Shown here piece by piece: positions 6,892 through 15,834 of a DNA stretch of 64,000 nucleotides. Positions within the stretch are counted from its first letter, which is position 1; every line of letters begins with the position of its first letter. This stretch comes from Streptomyces sp. NBC_00193 (GTDB lineage Bacteria > Actinomycetota > Actinomycetes > Streptomycetales > Streptomycetaceae). The position numbers and the translations under genes are program-made. The notes below the pieces were generated by a model. The model was not told the origin of the DNA and did not search any database. It was given only the letters and a program-made list of their open reading frames with translations. The stretch is taken from contig NZ_JAPEMM010000001.1 of assembly GCF_026342735.1 (NCBI RefSeq), positions 5,518,001-5,582,000 of the forward strand. Direction: 5' to 3'.

Positions 6892-8589
6892 ATGACGTCC
6901 ACGGTGCCCACCACCGCCGTCCCGCACAGCGACGGTCAGATGCCGATCACGATGTTCGGCCCGGACTTCCCCTACGCGTACGACGACTTCCTGGCCCACC
7001 CGGCAGGCCTCGGGCAGATACCGGCGACCGAGCACGGCACCGAGGTCGCCGTCATCGGCGGCGGGCTGTCCGGCATCATCTCCGCGTACGAGCTGATGAA
7101 GATGGGCCTCAAGCCCGTCGTCTACGAGGCGGACCAGATCGGCGGCCGGCTGCGCACGGTGGGCTTCGAGGGCGCGGGCACCGAGGAGCTGACCGCGGAG
7201 ATGGGCGCCATGCGCTTCCCGCCGTCCTCCACGGCCCTCCAGCACTACATCGACCTCGTCGGCCTGGTCACCGAGCCCTTCCCGAACCCGCTCGCCGAGG
7301 CCACCCCCTCGACGGTGGTCGACCTCAAGGGCGAGACCCACTACGCCGAGACCATCGCCGACCTCCCGCAGGTCTACCGTGACGTGTCCGCCGCGTGGAA
7401 CGCCTGCCTGGACGAGGGCGCCGACTTCTCCGACATGAACACCGCGATGCGCGAGCGGGACGTCCCGCGCATCCGGGAGATCTGGGCGAAGCTCGTCGAG
7501 AAGCTCGACGACGAGACCTTCTACGGGTTCCTCTGCAAGTCCGAGGCCTTCAAGTCCTTCCGCAAGCGCGAGATCTTCGGCCAGGTCGGCTTCGGCACGG
7601 GCGGCTGGGACACCGACTTCCCGAACTCGATCCTCGAGATCCTGCGCGTCGTCTACACCGAGGCCGACGACCACCACCGCGGCATCGTGGGCGGCTCGCA
7701 GCAGCTCCCGCTGCGCATGTGGGACCGCGAGCCGGAGAAGATCGTGCACTGGGCCCAGGGCACCTCCCTCTCCTCCCTGCACGGGGGCGCCCCGCGCCCG
7801 GCGGTCACCCGCCTGCACCGCACGGCGGGCAACCGCATCACGGTCACGGACGCCACCGGCGACATCCGCACGTACCGCGCCGCGATCTTCACGGCTCAGT
7901 CCTGGATGCTGCTCTCGAAGATCGCGTGCGACGACACGCTCTTCCCGATCGACCACTGGACGGCGATCGAGCGCACCCACTACATGGAGTCGAGCAAGCT
8001 CTTCATCCCGGTGGACCGCCCCTTCTGGCTGGACAAGGACGAGGAGACGGGGCGCGACGTCATGTCGATGACCCTCACCGACCGCATGACCCGCGGCACG
8101 TACCTCCTCGACAACGGCCCCGACAAGCCGGCCGTCATCTGCCTCTCCTACACCTGGTGCGACGACAGCCTGAAGTGGCTGCCGCTGTCCGCGAACGAGC
8201 GGATGGAGGTCATGCTGAAGTCCCTCGGCGAGATCTACCCGAAGGTCGACATCCGCCGCCACATCATCGGCAACCCGGTGACCGTGTCCTGGGAGAACGA
8301 GCCCTACTTCATGGGCGCGTTCAAGGCCAACCTGCCGGGCCACTACCGCTACCAGCGCCGCCTGTTCACCCACTTCATGCAGGACCGCCTCCCCGAGGAC
8401 AAGCGCGGCATCTTCCTCGCGGGCGACGACATCTCCTGGACGGCGGGCTGGGCGGAGGGCGCGGTCCAGACGGCCCTCAACGCCGTCTGGGGCGTCATGC
8501 ACCACCTCGGCGGCTCCACCGACTCCACCAACCCCGGCCCGGGCGACGTCTACGACGAGATAGCCCCGGTCGAACTCCCGGAGGACTGA
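6892..8589 (+). CDS. FAD-dependent L-amino-acid 2-monooxygenase (lysine/arginine/tryptophan monooxygenase family)
   Basis: A 565-residue flavin amine-oxidase-superfamily enzyme. The dinucleotide-binding motif VAVIGGGLSGIISAYEL is near residue 50, followed by YEADQIGGRLRT and the EMGAMRFPPSS segment that is typical of lysine 2-monooxygenase (DavB), phenylalanine and tryptophan 2-monooxygenases. The C-terminal FAD motif FLAGDDISWTAGWAEGAVQTAL is intact. Such enzymes decarboxylate and oxidise an L-amino acid to an amide. The upstream DavA-like amidase would hydrolyse that amide. A strong hairpin terminator follows the stop. Arginine oxygenase is an equal alternative to lysine, since streptomycetes are known to have it. 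Confidence 0.85.
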   Translation: MTSTVPTTAVPHSDGQMPITMFGPDFPYAYDDFLAHPAGLGQIPATEHGTEVAVIGGGLSGIISAYELMKMGLKPVVYEADQIGGRLRTVGFEGAGTEELTAEMGAMRFPPSSTALQHYIDLVGLVTEPFPNPLAEATPSTVVDLKGETHYAETIADLPQVYRDVSAAWNACLDEGADFSDMNTAMRERDVPRIREIWAKLVEKLDDETFYGFLCKSEAFKSFRKREIFGQVGFGTGGWDTDFPNSILEILRVVYTEADDHHRGIVGGSQQLPLRMWDREPEKIVHWAQGTSLSSLHGGAPRPAVTRLHRTAGNRITVTDATGDIRTYRAAIFTAQSWMLLSKIACDDTLFPIDHWTAIERTHYMESSKLFIPVDRPFWLDKDEETGRDVMSMTLTDRMTRGTYLLDNGPDKPAVICLSYTWCDDSLKWLPLSANERMEVMLKSLGEIYPKVDIRRHIIGNPVTVSWENEPYFMGAFKANLPGHYRYQRRLFTHFMQDRLPEDKRGIFLAGDDISWTAGWAEGAVQTALNAVWGVMHHLGGSTDSTNPGPGDVYDEIAPVELPED

Positions 8590-8610
8590 CCCCTCCCGGC
8601 CCCCTGACAC

Positions 8611-8646
8611 GGGCCGCCCCCGTGCGCGCGAGCGCGGGGGCGGCCC
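8611..8646 (+). terminator. Hairpin terminator after the monooxygenase gene
   Basis: A perfect 12-bp stem, GGGCCGCCCCCG at 8611-8622 pairing with 8635-8646, closes a 12-base loop. It lies between convergent genes and so could stop transcription from both sides. There is no T-run, as is usual in this GC range. Confidence 0.8.
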
Positions 8647-8650
8647 GTTC

Positions 8651-9307
8651 TCATGCCCGGAGCGCCGTCGGGCGGTCCGCCCGGGTCAGCAGCGGAGGAC
8701 TCACCGCGCCGGGCCGGTCCCACTCCGCGTCGCCGCGCCACACGGCCCGCCAGCGCCCGGCCCGCAGCCCCGCCAGGCCGGGATCGTCGGGCGACCGCTC
8801 CAGCGGGCCGCGCGCGACCCCGCAGTGCGCGCAGAGCCAGTGCAGGTGATGGCCGTCGGCCCAGCCCACCTCCCCGTGGTCGGCCTCGCACACCGCGCAG
8901 CCGGGACCGGAGTACTCCCGGGCCCGCACGATGCGGGGCATCACCTCGGTGAGCGTTCCCAGCGGATGGAACTCCGGGTTCGGGCACCGCACCCGTCGTG
9001 GCGGTTCGGCCGGGTCCGGGACACGGATCCCGGCCCGCTTCTGGAACCGGCGTGCCTCCTGCCAGGGCCGCAGGGCCGCCAGCCAGAGCTCCCGCGCGCC
9101 CCGCAGCTCCTCCACCGCCCGCACCAGCGCGTCGGGGTCCAGGGCCGGATCCCGGGGGATCCCCGCGCTGCCGCGCAAGTGGTGGAAGGTGGCCCGGAGC
9201 CCGTACGGGGCGAACTCGGTCAGGCAGGTGCGCAGGGCCGACATCCGCCGGTGGGCCGGCAGCGCCGCGTCGTGCACGCGGAGCCGGTGCGTGGCGAAGC
9301 TGGTCAT
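8651..9307 (-). CDS. Hypothetical protein with Cys-rich (zinc-ribbon-like) segment
   Basis: A 218-residue protein I do not recognise. The N-terminal half is charged and probably helical. From about residue 110 it carries paired cysteines and histidines, RVRCPNPEFH, GCAVCEADHGEV and LHWLCAHCG, which could bind a zinc ion or iron. No signal peptide or membrane segment is apparent. It is convergent with the monooxygenase gene and 24 bases after the hydrolase gene at 9332 on the same strand. Codon bias supports a real gene; function is unknown. Confidence 0.7.
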   Translation of the reverse strand: MTSFATHRLRVHDAALPAHRRMSALRTCLTEFAPYGLRATFHHLRGSAGIPRDPALDPDALVRAVEELRGARELWLAALRPWQEARRFQKRAGIRVPDPAEPPRRVRCPNPEFHPLGTLTEVMPRIVRAREYSGPGCAVCEADHGEVGWADGHHLHWLCAHCGVARGPLERSPDDPGLAGLRAGRWRAVWRGDAEWDRPGAVSPPLLTRADRPTALRA

Positions 9308-9331
9308 GCGGTCGACCCTACGGGGCCCCGG

Positions 9332-10120
9332 TCACCGGTGGGCGCGGCAGAACGTGCGGACGGCGCGGTTGAACCGCTCCGGTGTCTCCAGGTTGCTGAC
9401 GTGCCCCGCACCGGGGAGCACCACGAGCTCGGCGTTCGGGATCGCGTCCTCGAAGGCGCGGGCGACGCTCAAGGGCGACCGCACGTCGAGCTCGCCCCAC
9501 AGGAGCAGGGTCGGCACCGCGATCGTGGGCAGCAGGTCGCGCTGGTCGGTCTCGGCCATCATGAACAGCTCCGCTCCCAGGGTCTCCGGCCGCACCTCGC
9601 CCGCCATGGTGTCGAGCAAGGGCACGAACGCGGCGGGAGGGTCACCGGCGAACAGCCCCGGCAGTGTCGGATCGAACTGCTCCCGGGGCGCCGCGAGCAT
9701 CCGCTCGGCGCCCTGGACCCGGGCCGCCACCTCCTCCGGTGGCAGCGAGCCCTTCCACCCGGCGTACGTGTCGACCAGGAGCAGCGTCCTGACCAGATCC
9801 GGATGGTGGCGGTACAGCTCCAGTACGACCGTCCCGCCCCAGGAGAGCCCGGCCACGTGGGCCGGGCCGAGCCCCAGCGCCTCGATCACGGCGGCGAGGC
9901 AGTGCGCGAAGTCCCTCAGGGCGAAGCCGGCCGGCAGATCGGAGGAACGCCCCGCGCCCGGCTCGTCCCAGGCCACCACGGTGAACTCGTCTTCCAGGTC
10001 CGCCAGCTGCGGCTGCCACATGCGGCCGTCCACGCCTGCTCCGTGCACGAGAACCAGGGGAGGGCCGTGACCCGCGCGCGCGTAGGCGACCTCGACGCCG
10101 CCGACCTGCACCGTTGCCAT
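9332..10120 (-). CDS. Alpha/beta-fold hydrolase
   Basis: A 262-residue alpha/beta hydrolase. The oxyanion-hole motif LVLVHGAGVDG is near residue 25, the nucleophile elbow is GLSWGGT (Ser near residue 95), the acid is likely Asp in LWGELDVRSP, and the catalytic His is in LPGAGHVSN near residue 240. It lacks a signal peptide, so it is cytoplasmic. The family includes esterases, haloperoxidase-like and C-C bond hydrolases; the substrate cannot be predicted. It precedes the Cys-rich hypothetical protein on the same strand by 24 bases and may share its transcript. Confidence 0.9.
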   Translation of the reverse strand: MATVQVGGVEVAYARAGHGPPLVLVHGAGVDGRMWQPQLADLEDEFTVVAWDEPGAGRSSDLPAGFALRDFAHCLAAVIEALGLGPAHVAGLSWGGTVVLELYRHHPDLVRTLLLVDTYAGWKGSLPPEEVAARVQGAERMLAAPREQFDPTLPGLFAGDPPAAFVPLLDTMAGEVRPETLGAELFMMAETDQRDLLPTIAVPTLLLWGELDVRSPLSVARAFEDAIPNAELVVLPGAGHVSNLETPERFNRAVRTFCRAHR

Positions 10121-10176
10121 GCCACCAGGCTAGGCCGTCCCTGCGGGCGGTGTCGCGCCGGGCGCCCGCCCGGGTT

Positions 10177-10827
10177 TCAGCCCGTCGGAGTCAGCAGGCA
10201 GCGGCCGACCAGGCCGACGCCCGCGTCGAGGGACTCGGTGAACTCCTCCGCCAGGTCGGGGGAGCGGCGCAGCGACCAGAGCAGACGGGCCGAGGCCCAG
10301 GCCCCCGCGCGGGCCCGCTCCAGGCTCCAGGCGCCCAGCAGGTGCGTCAGCGGATCCGCGATCTCCAGCAGGTCCGGGCCCGGCATCAGGTCCTCCCGGA
10401 TGTGCTCCTCCAGGGAGATCAGGGTGTCTCCGACCCGGTCGAAGTCCGCTTCGAGCGCGGCCGGTTCGCAGTCGAGCGAGCGGCAGGTGGCGACCACCGC
10501 CAGGGCCAGGTCGTGGCCGATGTGCGCGTTGATCCCGGCCAGCGCGTGCTGGAGCGGCCGGATCCCGGGATGGCGGCGGTACTGCAGGAGCGGCCGCCAG
10601 CACGCCGGGGCCCGGTCGGCCTCCACCGCCGTCAGGTAGCGCTCGGCGAAGCGGACGCTGAGCGCCTCCGCCCGGCGGGGCGAGGGGAACGCGCCGTGGG
10701 CGATCCCCTCGTGCAGGGTCTGCGTCACCGTGAGGTACACCCGGTTGAAGACGGCGACGCCGTCCCGCTCGGGGAGCCGCTCGTCCAGGGCGCGCATCCG
10801 CGCCAGCACCGCTTCCATGGGGACCAT
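10177..10827 (-). CDS. DUF5995 family protein
   Basis: A 216-residue soluble protein. The features FNRVYLTVTQTLHEGI near residue 30 and HALAGINAHIGHDLALAV near residue 95 are the signature of the DUF5995 family, common in actinobacteria. Conserved His and Asp residues (HIGHDL) suggest a metal-binding all-helical protein, but no activity is known. It sits alone between a hydrolase and a nucleobase permease, all on the minus strand, with 56- and 76-base gaps. Confidence 0.8.
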   Translation of the reverse strand: MVPMEAVLARMRALDERLPERDGVAVFNRVYLTVTQTLHEGIAHGAFPSPRRAEALSVRFAERYLTAVEADRAPACWRPLLQYRRHPGIRPLQHALAGINAHIGHDLALAVVATCRSLDCEPAALEADFDRVGDTLISLEEHIREDLMPGPDLLEIADPLTHLLGAWSLERARAGAWASARLLWSLRRSPDLAEEFTESLDAGVGLVGRCLLTPTG

Positions 10828-10903
10828 GGGACGCAGCGTCGCAGCCGCGGGCCGGGATCAGGGGAACTTGGCCGTACGCTTCCCCGGTTCGGGCGAAACT
10901 CCG

Positions 10904-12307
10904 TCAACCCCGCTTGTCCCCGGGCTCCCCGGCGGCCGTCCCGTCGTACGCGGACGTACCCGAGTCCAGCAGCGGTTCCTGCTGCTTCAGGTGCGCCGGC
11001 GCGAAGTACCGCAGGGCGTGGTAGCCCGTGATCACGACGATCGTGCCGAGCGCGATCCCGCCCAGCTCGAAGCTGTCGCTGATGTTCAACTCGACCCCGC
11101 CGACGCCGATGATGATGCCCGCCGCGGCCGGCACCAGGTTCAGCGGATTGCGCAGGTCCACCCGGCCGTTGATCCAGATCTGCGCGCCGAGCAGGCCGAT
11201 CATGCCGTACAGGATCACGGTGATCCCGCCCAGCACCCCGCCGGGGATCGCGGCGACGACCGCGCCGAACTTCGGGCACAGGCCGAAGAGGAGGGCGAAG
11301 CCGGCCGCCGCCCAGTAGGCCGCCGTGGAGTAGACGCGGGTGGCGGCCATGACGCCGATGTTCTCGGAGTAGGTGGTGTTCGGCGGGCCGCCCACCGCCG
11401 TGGACAGCATCGACGCGGCGCCGTCGGCCGCGATGGCGGTGCCGAGCTTGTCGTCGAGCGGGTCGCCCGTCATCTCGCCGACGGCCTTGATGTGCCCAGC
11501 GTTCTCCGCGATCAGCGCGATGACCACCGGCAGCGCGATCAGGATCGCCGACCATTCGAACTGCGGCGCGTGGAAGGTCGGCAGCCCGATCCAGTCGGCC
11601 TTGGCGACCCCCGACAGGTCGAGACGCCAGTGGTCCACGGCCTCGGGGCCGCCCACCGTCGAGTGGATCTTGCCGAAGACGAGGTCGAACACCCAGGAGA
11701 TCCCGTACCCGAAGATCAGGCCGAGGAAGATCGCGATCCGCGACCAGAAGCCCCGCAGGCAGACCACGGCCAGCCCGGTGAACAGCATCGTCAGCAGGGC
11801 CGTCCACTGGTCCTGCGGCCAGTACGTGGACGCCGTCACCGGCGCCAGGTTGAAGCCGATCAGCATCACGACCGCGCCCGTCACCACCGGCGGCATCGCC
11901 GCGTGGATGATCCGGGCCCCGAACCGCTGGACCGCCAGCCCCGCCAGGAACAGCGCCGCACCGACCACGAAGACCGCGCCCGTGACCGTCGCGCTGTCGC
12001 CGCCGCTCGCCCGGATCGCCGCCGCGACCCCCACGAAGGAGAGCGAGCAGCCCAGGTAGGAGGGGACCCGGCCGCGGGTCGCCAGCAGGAAGATGACGGT
12101 CGCGACGCCCGACATCATGATGGCGAGGTTCGGGTCCAGCCCCATCAGGACCGGGGCCACGAAGCTCGCCCCGAACATCGCCACGACGTGCTGGGCACCC
12201 AGCCCGGCGGTCCGCGGCCACGACAGCCGCTCGTCCGGCCGCACCACCGCGCCGGGGGCGGGGGTCCGCCCGTCTCCGTGCAGGGTCCAGCGCACGCCGA
12301 GGCCCAT
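10904..12307 (-). CDS. NCS2-family nucleobase:cation symporter (uracil/xanthine permease)
   Basis: A 467-residue integral membrane protein with 12 or more predicted helices. The N-terminal GLGAQHVVAMFGASFVAPVLMG contains the QH motif of NCS2 (UraA/xanthine) permeases, and AENAGHIKAVGEMTGD near residue 275 is the substrate-site Glu motif. The later GGPPNTTYSENIGVMAATRVYST segment is also family-typical and favours the uracil branch. The start is ATG at 12307, giving MGLGVRWTLHGDG; an upstream in-frame ATG at 12394 is less likely. It imports a nucleobase with protons or sodium. Confidence 0.9.
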   Translation of the reverse strand: MGLGVRWTLHGDGRTPAPGAVVRPDERLSWPRTAGLGAQHVVAMFGASFVAPVLMGLDPNLAIMMSGVATVIFLLATRGRVPSYLGCSLSFVGVAAAIRASGGDSATVTGAVFVVGAALFLAGLAVQRFGARIIHAAMPPVVTGAVVMLIGFNLAPVTASTYWPQDQWTALLTMLFTGLAVVCLRGFWSRIAIFLGLIFGYGISWVFDLVFGKIHSTVGGPEAVDHWRLDLSGVAKADWIGLPTFHAPQFEWSAILIALPVVIALIAENAGHIKAVGEMTGDPLDDKLGTAIAADGAASMLSTAVGGPPNTTYSENIGVMAATRVYSTAAYWAAAGFALLFGLCPKFGAVVAAIPGGVLGGITVILYGMIGLLGAQIWINGRVDLRNPLNLVPAAAGIIIGVGGVELNISDSFELGGIALGTIVVITGYHALRYFAPAHLKQQEPLLDSGTSAYDGTAAGEPGDKRG

Positions 12308-12395
12308 GTTCCACCGCTTTTCGTTCGTACTTCGTACTTCGTCGTTCGACGGGAGCGTGGTCACGCTACGAGGCCGTAGGTGACCAGGCGCCATA

Positions 12396-13613
12396 TTACG
12401 GCCGGATAGGGGCAGGTTCGTCCCGGTTGGCGGCCGGGACCCCGGCCGCCACCGGCCGCTGCCGCAGTACGGTCGCCCCCACGATCAGCGCGAACGACAG
12501 CAGCGTGACCAGCCCGAAGGACACCACCAGCGAGGTCGCGTCGGCCACCGCGCCGATCGCCGAGGGGGCGATCAGCCCCGAGGTGTACGTGATCGTCGCG
12601 ACACCGGCGATGGCCTGCGCCGGGGCCGGCCCGCTGCGCGCGGCCGCCGCGAAGGCCAGCGGGACCACCACCGCGATGCCGAGCCCGATCAGCCCGAACC
12701 CGGCCAGGGCCGCGGCCGGCTGGTGGACGGTGACCACGAGCAGGCCGCCCGCGGTGGCCAGTGCGCCGCCCACGCGGACCGTGCGTACGGCCCCGAACCG
12801 GTCCACGACCTTGTCGCCGGCCAGCCGGGCGAGCGCCATCGTCAGCGCGAAGGCGGTGGTGGAGGCGGCGGCGAGACCGGCGTTCGTGCCCAGCACGTCC
12901 CGCAGGTACACCGCCGACCAGTCCAGGCTCGCGCCCTCCGCGAAGACCGCGCAGAAGCCGATCGCGCCGATGAACAGCGCGGACTTCGGGGGCAGCGCGA
13001 AGTGCGGCGGCGCCTCCTCCCCGCCGGTGTCGGTCCGCAGGTCCAGGACGCCCCGTACGGCGATCAGCCCGGCCAGCGTCAGGGCGAGCGCGGCGACCAG
13101 GTGGTGCAGACGTGCATCGGCGCCGGCGTGCGCGGCGACCGTACCGGCGGCCGAGCCGATCAGGGCGCCCACGCTCCACATGCCGTGCAGCGAGGACATG
13201 ATCGAGCGCCCCAGCCGGTTCTCGGTCTCCACTCCCAGCGCGTTCATCGCCACGTCCGACATGCCGGCGGTGGCTCCGTAGACGAAGAGCACGAAGCAGA
13301 GCGTCCACAGGTTCGGGGCGAGGCTCGGCAGGACGAGGGCCAGGGTCCACAGGGACAGCAGCACCCGCAGGGCGGTGCGCGCGCCCAGCCGGTGGTTGAT
13401 CCGCCCGGCCAGCGGCATCGTCAGCGCGGCGCCGACGGCGGGGAAGGCGAGGGCCAGACCCAGGGTGCCCGCGCTGAGCTGCGCGTGGTCCTGGATCCAG
13501 GGGATGCGGGTCGCGAAGGAGCCGGTGACCGCGCCGTGTGCGCAGAAGACGCCGGCGATGGCGAAGCGGGCATGGCGCAGTCGCGCCGGGCTGAGTTGGG
13601 GTTCCCCGGTCAT
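12396..13613 (-). CDS. MFS transporter, target of the adjacent ROK regulator
   Basis: A 405-residue major facilitator with about 12 membrane helices. It starts with LRHARFAIAGVFCAHGAVTGSFATRIPWIQ and carries the loop motif AGRINHRLGARTAL between helices 2 and 3. It belongs to the YfkF/YbjJ-like group of fucose-permease-like carriers. The ATG at 13613 follows a TAGTTT -10 box by seven bases, so the mRNA may be leaderless. It diverges from a ROK regulator gene, and a palindrome overlaps both promoters. The transported compound is unknown; a sugar or drug is possible. Confidence 0.88.
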   Translation of the reverse strand: MTGEPQLSPARLRHARFAIAGVFCAHGAVTGSFATRIPWIQDHAQLSAGTLGLALAFPAVGAALTMPLAGRINHRLGARTALRVLLSLWTLALVLPSLAPNLWTLCFVLFVYGATAGMSDVAMNALGVETENRLGRSIMSSLHGMWSVGALIGSAAGTVAAHAGADARLHHLVAALALTLAGLIAVRGVLDLRTDTGGEEAPPHFALPPKSALFIGAIGFCAVFAEGASLDWSAVYLRDVLGTNAGLAAASTTAFALTMALARLAGDKVVDRFGAVRTVRVGGALATAGGLLVVTVHQPAAALAGFGLIGLGIAVVVPLAFAAAARSGPAPAQAIAGVATITYTSGLIAPSAIGAVADATSLVVSFGLVTLLSFALIVGATVLRQRPVAAGVPAANRDEPAPIRP

Positions 13614-13621
13614 GACTCGTA

Positions 13622-13648
13622 AACTATCAGGGACCCTGCCTGATAGTT
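13622..13648. promoter_or_regulatory. Palindromic operator between MFS and ROK genes
   Basis: Inverted repeat with 10-bp arms AACTATCAGG (13622-13631) and CCTGATAGTT (13639-13648) around 7 bases. The left arm contains the -10 box of the MFS gene (TAGTTT on the minus strand). The right arm covers the -35 position of the ROK gene, whose -10 box TAGGAT is at 13664-13669. This is a likely binding site for the ROK repressor. Confidence 0.75.
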
Positions 13649-13676
13649 AGCCCCCGGAACTCCTAGGATGGGCGTC

Positions 13677-14858
13677 GTGACTCCTGCCAAGGCCCTGACA
13701 GCCACCACCCGCGCCGCCACTCGCGCCGCGTCGCCCGCTCCGTCCCCCGCCTCGCCGAGCACGGCCCGGGCCATCAACGACCGGCTCGCCCTCGAACTCC
13801 TCCAGGAGGAGGGACCCCTGACGGCGCCCCAGCTCAAGGAGCTGACCGGCCTGTCCCGGCCCTCCGTGGCCGACCTGGTGGAACGGCTCACCGGCGCCGG
13901 ACTGATCGAGGTCGTCGGGGAATCGGGCGAACAGCGGCGCGGACCCAATGCCAAGCTCTACGGGATCGTCGCGCGGCGTGCGTACCTCGCCGCGCTCGAC
14001 GTACGGACGGACAGCGCCACGGCGGTCGTCGCCGACCTCCTCGGCCGGCCGCTGGCCCAGGCGGCCCTGCCGGTGGACGCCGTGGAGGAGGCGGTGGACC
14101 GGCTGGAGGAGCTCGTCCGGGAAGCGGGCGCCGACCGGCTCCACACGGTGGTGATCGGAGCGCCGGGGCTGGTGGCCCCGGGCACCGGGGAGCTCCGCGA
14201 CACCGCCGGCCTGCCCGCCTGGCACCGGGACCTGGTGGCCGCGGTGCAGCGGCGGCTGCCCGCGGTGGTCGTGGTGGAGAACGAGACCAACCTGGCCGCC
14301 CTGGCCGAACAGCGGGTCGGCGCGGCCCGGGACCTGGACTCCTTCGTGTTGCTCTGGCTCGGCGAAGGGGTCGGCGCCGCCGTGGTCCTGGACGGGCGGC
14401 TGCGCCGGGGCGCCTCCGGCGGAGCGGGTGAGATCGGCTTCCTGCCGGTGCCCGGGACGGGCGGCCTCCCGTCGGCCACGAACTGCGACGGCGGCTTCCA
14501 CGAGCTGACCGGGCGGGCCGGGGTGGCCGCGCTCGCAGCGGCCCACGGCTACCGGGGGCCGGTCGAGGAGGCCGTCGCGGGCGCCGCCGGACCGGCCTTC
14601 CTCGACGCACTCGCCGACCGGCTGGCCATCGGGGCGGCGGCCGTCGCGGCGATCCTGGACCCCGGCTGCGTCGTGCTCGGCGGGGAGCTCGGCCGCGCGG
14701 GCGGACCCGATCTGGCGGCCAGGGTCGCCCGCCGCCTCACCGCCCTGAGCCCGGTCCCGACCGAGGTCCGGGCCGGCGACCTCGGCGATACGGCGGTGCT
14801 CACGGGGGCACGGCTCGCCGCCCGCGAATCCGCACAGTCCGTCCTCTTCACGGCCTGA
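13677..14858 (+). CDS. ROK family transcriptional regulator
   Basis: A 393-residue ROK repressor: an N-terminal winged helix (INDRLALELLQEEGPLTAPQLKELTGLSRPSVADLVERL, with the recognition helix near residue 55) and a C-terminal sugar-kinase-like domain with the strand VVIGAPGLVAPGTG and the RRGASGGAGEIGFLP motif. The second motif has only part of the usual CxCGxxGC zinc motif, so sugar or zinc binding may be altered. GTG at 13677 is chosen because TAGGAT ends seven bases before it, a leaderless arrangement; an ATG at 13668 would overlap that -10 box. It probably represses the divergent MFS gene and itself. Confidence 0.9.
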   Translation: MTPAKALTATTRAATRAASPAPSPASPSTARAINDRLALELLQEEGPLTAPQLKELTGLSRPSVADLVERLTGAGLIEVVGESGEQRRGPNAKLYGIVARRAYLAALDVRTDSATAVVADLLGRPLAQAALPVDAVEEAVDRLEELVREAGADRLHTVVIGAPGLVAPGTGELRDTAGLPAWHRDLVAAVQRRLPAVVVVENETNLAALAEQRVGAARDLDSFVLLWLGEGVGAAVVLDGRLRRGASGGAGEIGFLPVPGTGGLPSATNCDGGFHELTGRAGVAALAAAHGYRGPVEEAVAGAAGPAFLDALADRLAIGAAAVAAILDPGCVVLGGELGRAGGPDLAARVARRLTALSPVPTEVRAGDLGDTAVLTGARLAARESAQSVLFTA

Positions 14859-14895
14859 CCCGGGCCCCTGCCGGACCCGGGACGGCGGACCGCCC

Positions 14896-15642
14896 TCAGT
14901 TCGCTCCGCGGGCGGCCAGGAACTGCGCGAAGGTCTTCTTCCCCACCGCGTGCGCGGGTGCCAGGTTGCCGCCGCGGACGAACCCGGCGTACGCCTTGCC
15001 GGCCAGGGGGAGCGGCACCACGCGCCGGTGGATGCCCCGCGCCGCCAGGTACGCGCGGCCCAGGTCCGTCAGCGCGTGGGTCTCGGGGCCGCCCATGTCC
15101 GGGACCCGGCCCGCCGGGTCCGGTACCGCCAGCTCCGCGAGCCGGTCCGCGACCTCCTCGGCGGCGATGGGCTGCACCCGGACCCCCTTCGGCAGCAGGA
15201 CCACCGGCAGCTTCGCCGCCGTTCCGGACACCCGGGCCACCAGGTCGTGGAACTGCGTGGTCCGCAGAATCGTCACGCCGAGCCCGGAGGCCTCCAGCAG
15301 CCGCTCCACCGCCAGCTTGCTCCGGTAGTAGCCGAGGGGGACCTCGTCCACCCCCACGATCGAGATGTAGACGATGTTCCGGACCGTCCCGGCCCGCCGG
15401 GCCGCCTCGATCAGGTGCCCGGCGGCCACCTCGTCACCGCCGCGCGTCGCGGTCGCGCAGTGCACGACCACCTCGGCGCCCGCCGTCGCCGCGTCGAGTC
15501 CGGCGCCGTTCAGCAGGTCCACCGGGTACACGGGTGCGTGCCGGCTGAGCACGCGGACGTCCTCGTGGCCCGCCGCCCGCAGCCGGGCGACGACCAGCGC
15601 CCCCAGGTTCCCCGTGCCTCCCGTGACCAGGATGCCGCCCAT
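14896..15642 (-). CDS. NmrA-like NAD(P)-binding reductase (atypical SDR)
   Basis: A 248-residue Rossmann-fold protein. The nucleotide motif ILVTGGTGNLGALVVARL is at the N-terminus, and IVYISIVGVDEVPLGYYRSKLAVERLL contains the YxxxK pair found in extended and atypical SDRs. The family includes NmrA and YtfG-like quinone reductases and sensors. Start ATG at 15642 gives MGGILVTGG; upstream frame has no homology features. It is convergent with the ROK gene. The substrate is unknown. Confidence 0.88.
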   Translation of the reverse strand: MGGILVTGGTGNLGALVVARLRAAGHEDVRVLSRHAPVYPVDLLNGAGLDAATAGAEVVVHCATATRGGDEVAAGHLIEAARRAGTVRNIVYISIVGVDEVPLGYYRSKLAVERLLEASGLGVTILRTTQFHDLVARVSGTAAKLPVVLLPKGVRVQPIAAEEVADRLAELAVPDPAGRVPDMGGPETHALTDLGRAYLAARGIHRRVVPLPLAGKAYAGFVRGGNLAPAHAVGKKTFAQFLAARGAN

Positions 15643-15834
15643 GGTGTCCGCTCCCTTCGTAGGCCGGCGCGCTCCCGTGCGAGCCCGCCACCAGGGACCG
15701 TACAGCCCGCGGAACCAGGGAAGTTGGCGGATCCGGGCAAGATCGCCGGGCCGTCCGGGGAACGCGAGGACCCGGTGGCCGCCGGGCCACCGGGTCCTCA
15801 CGTCTCTTCACCTACGCGGTCACCCCGAGGGGTG

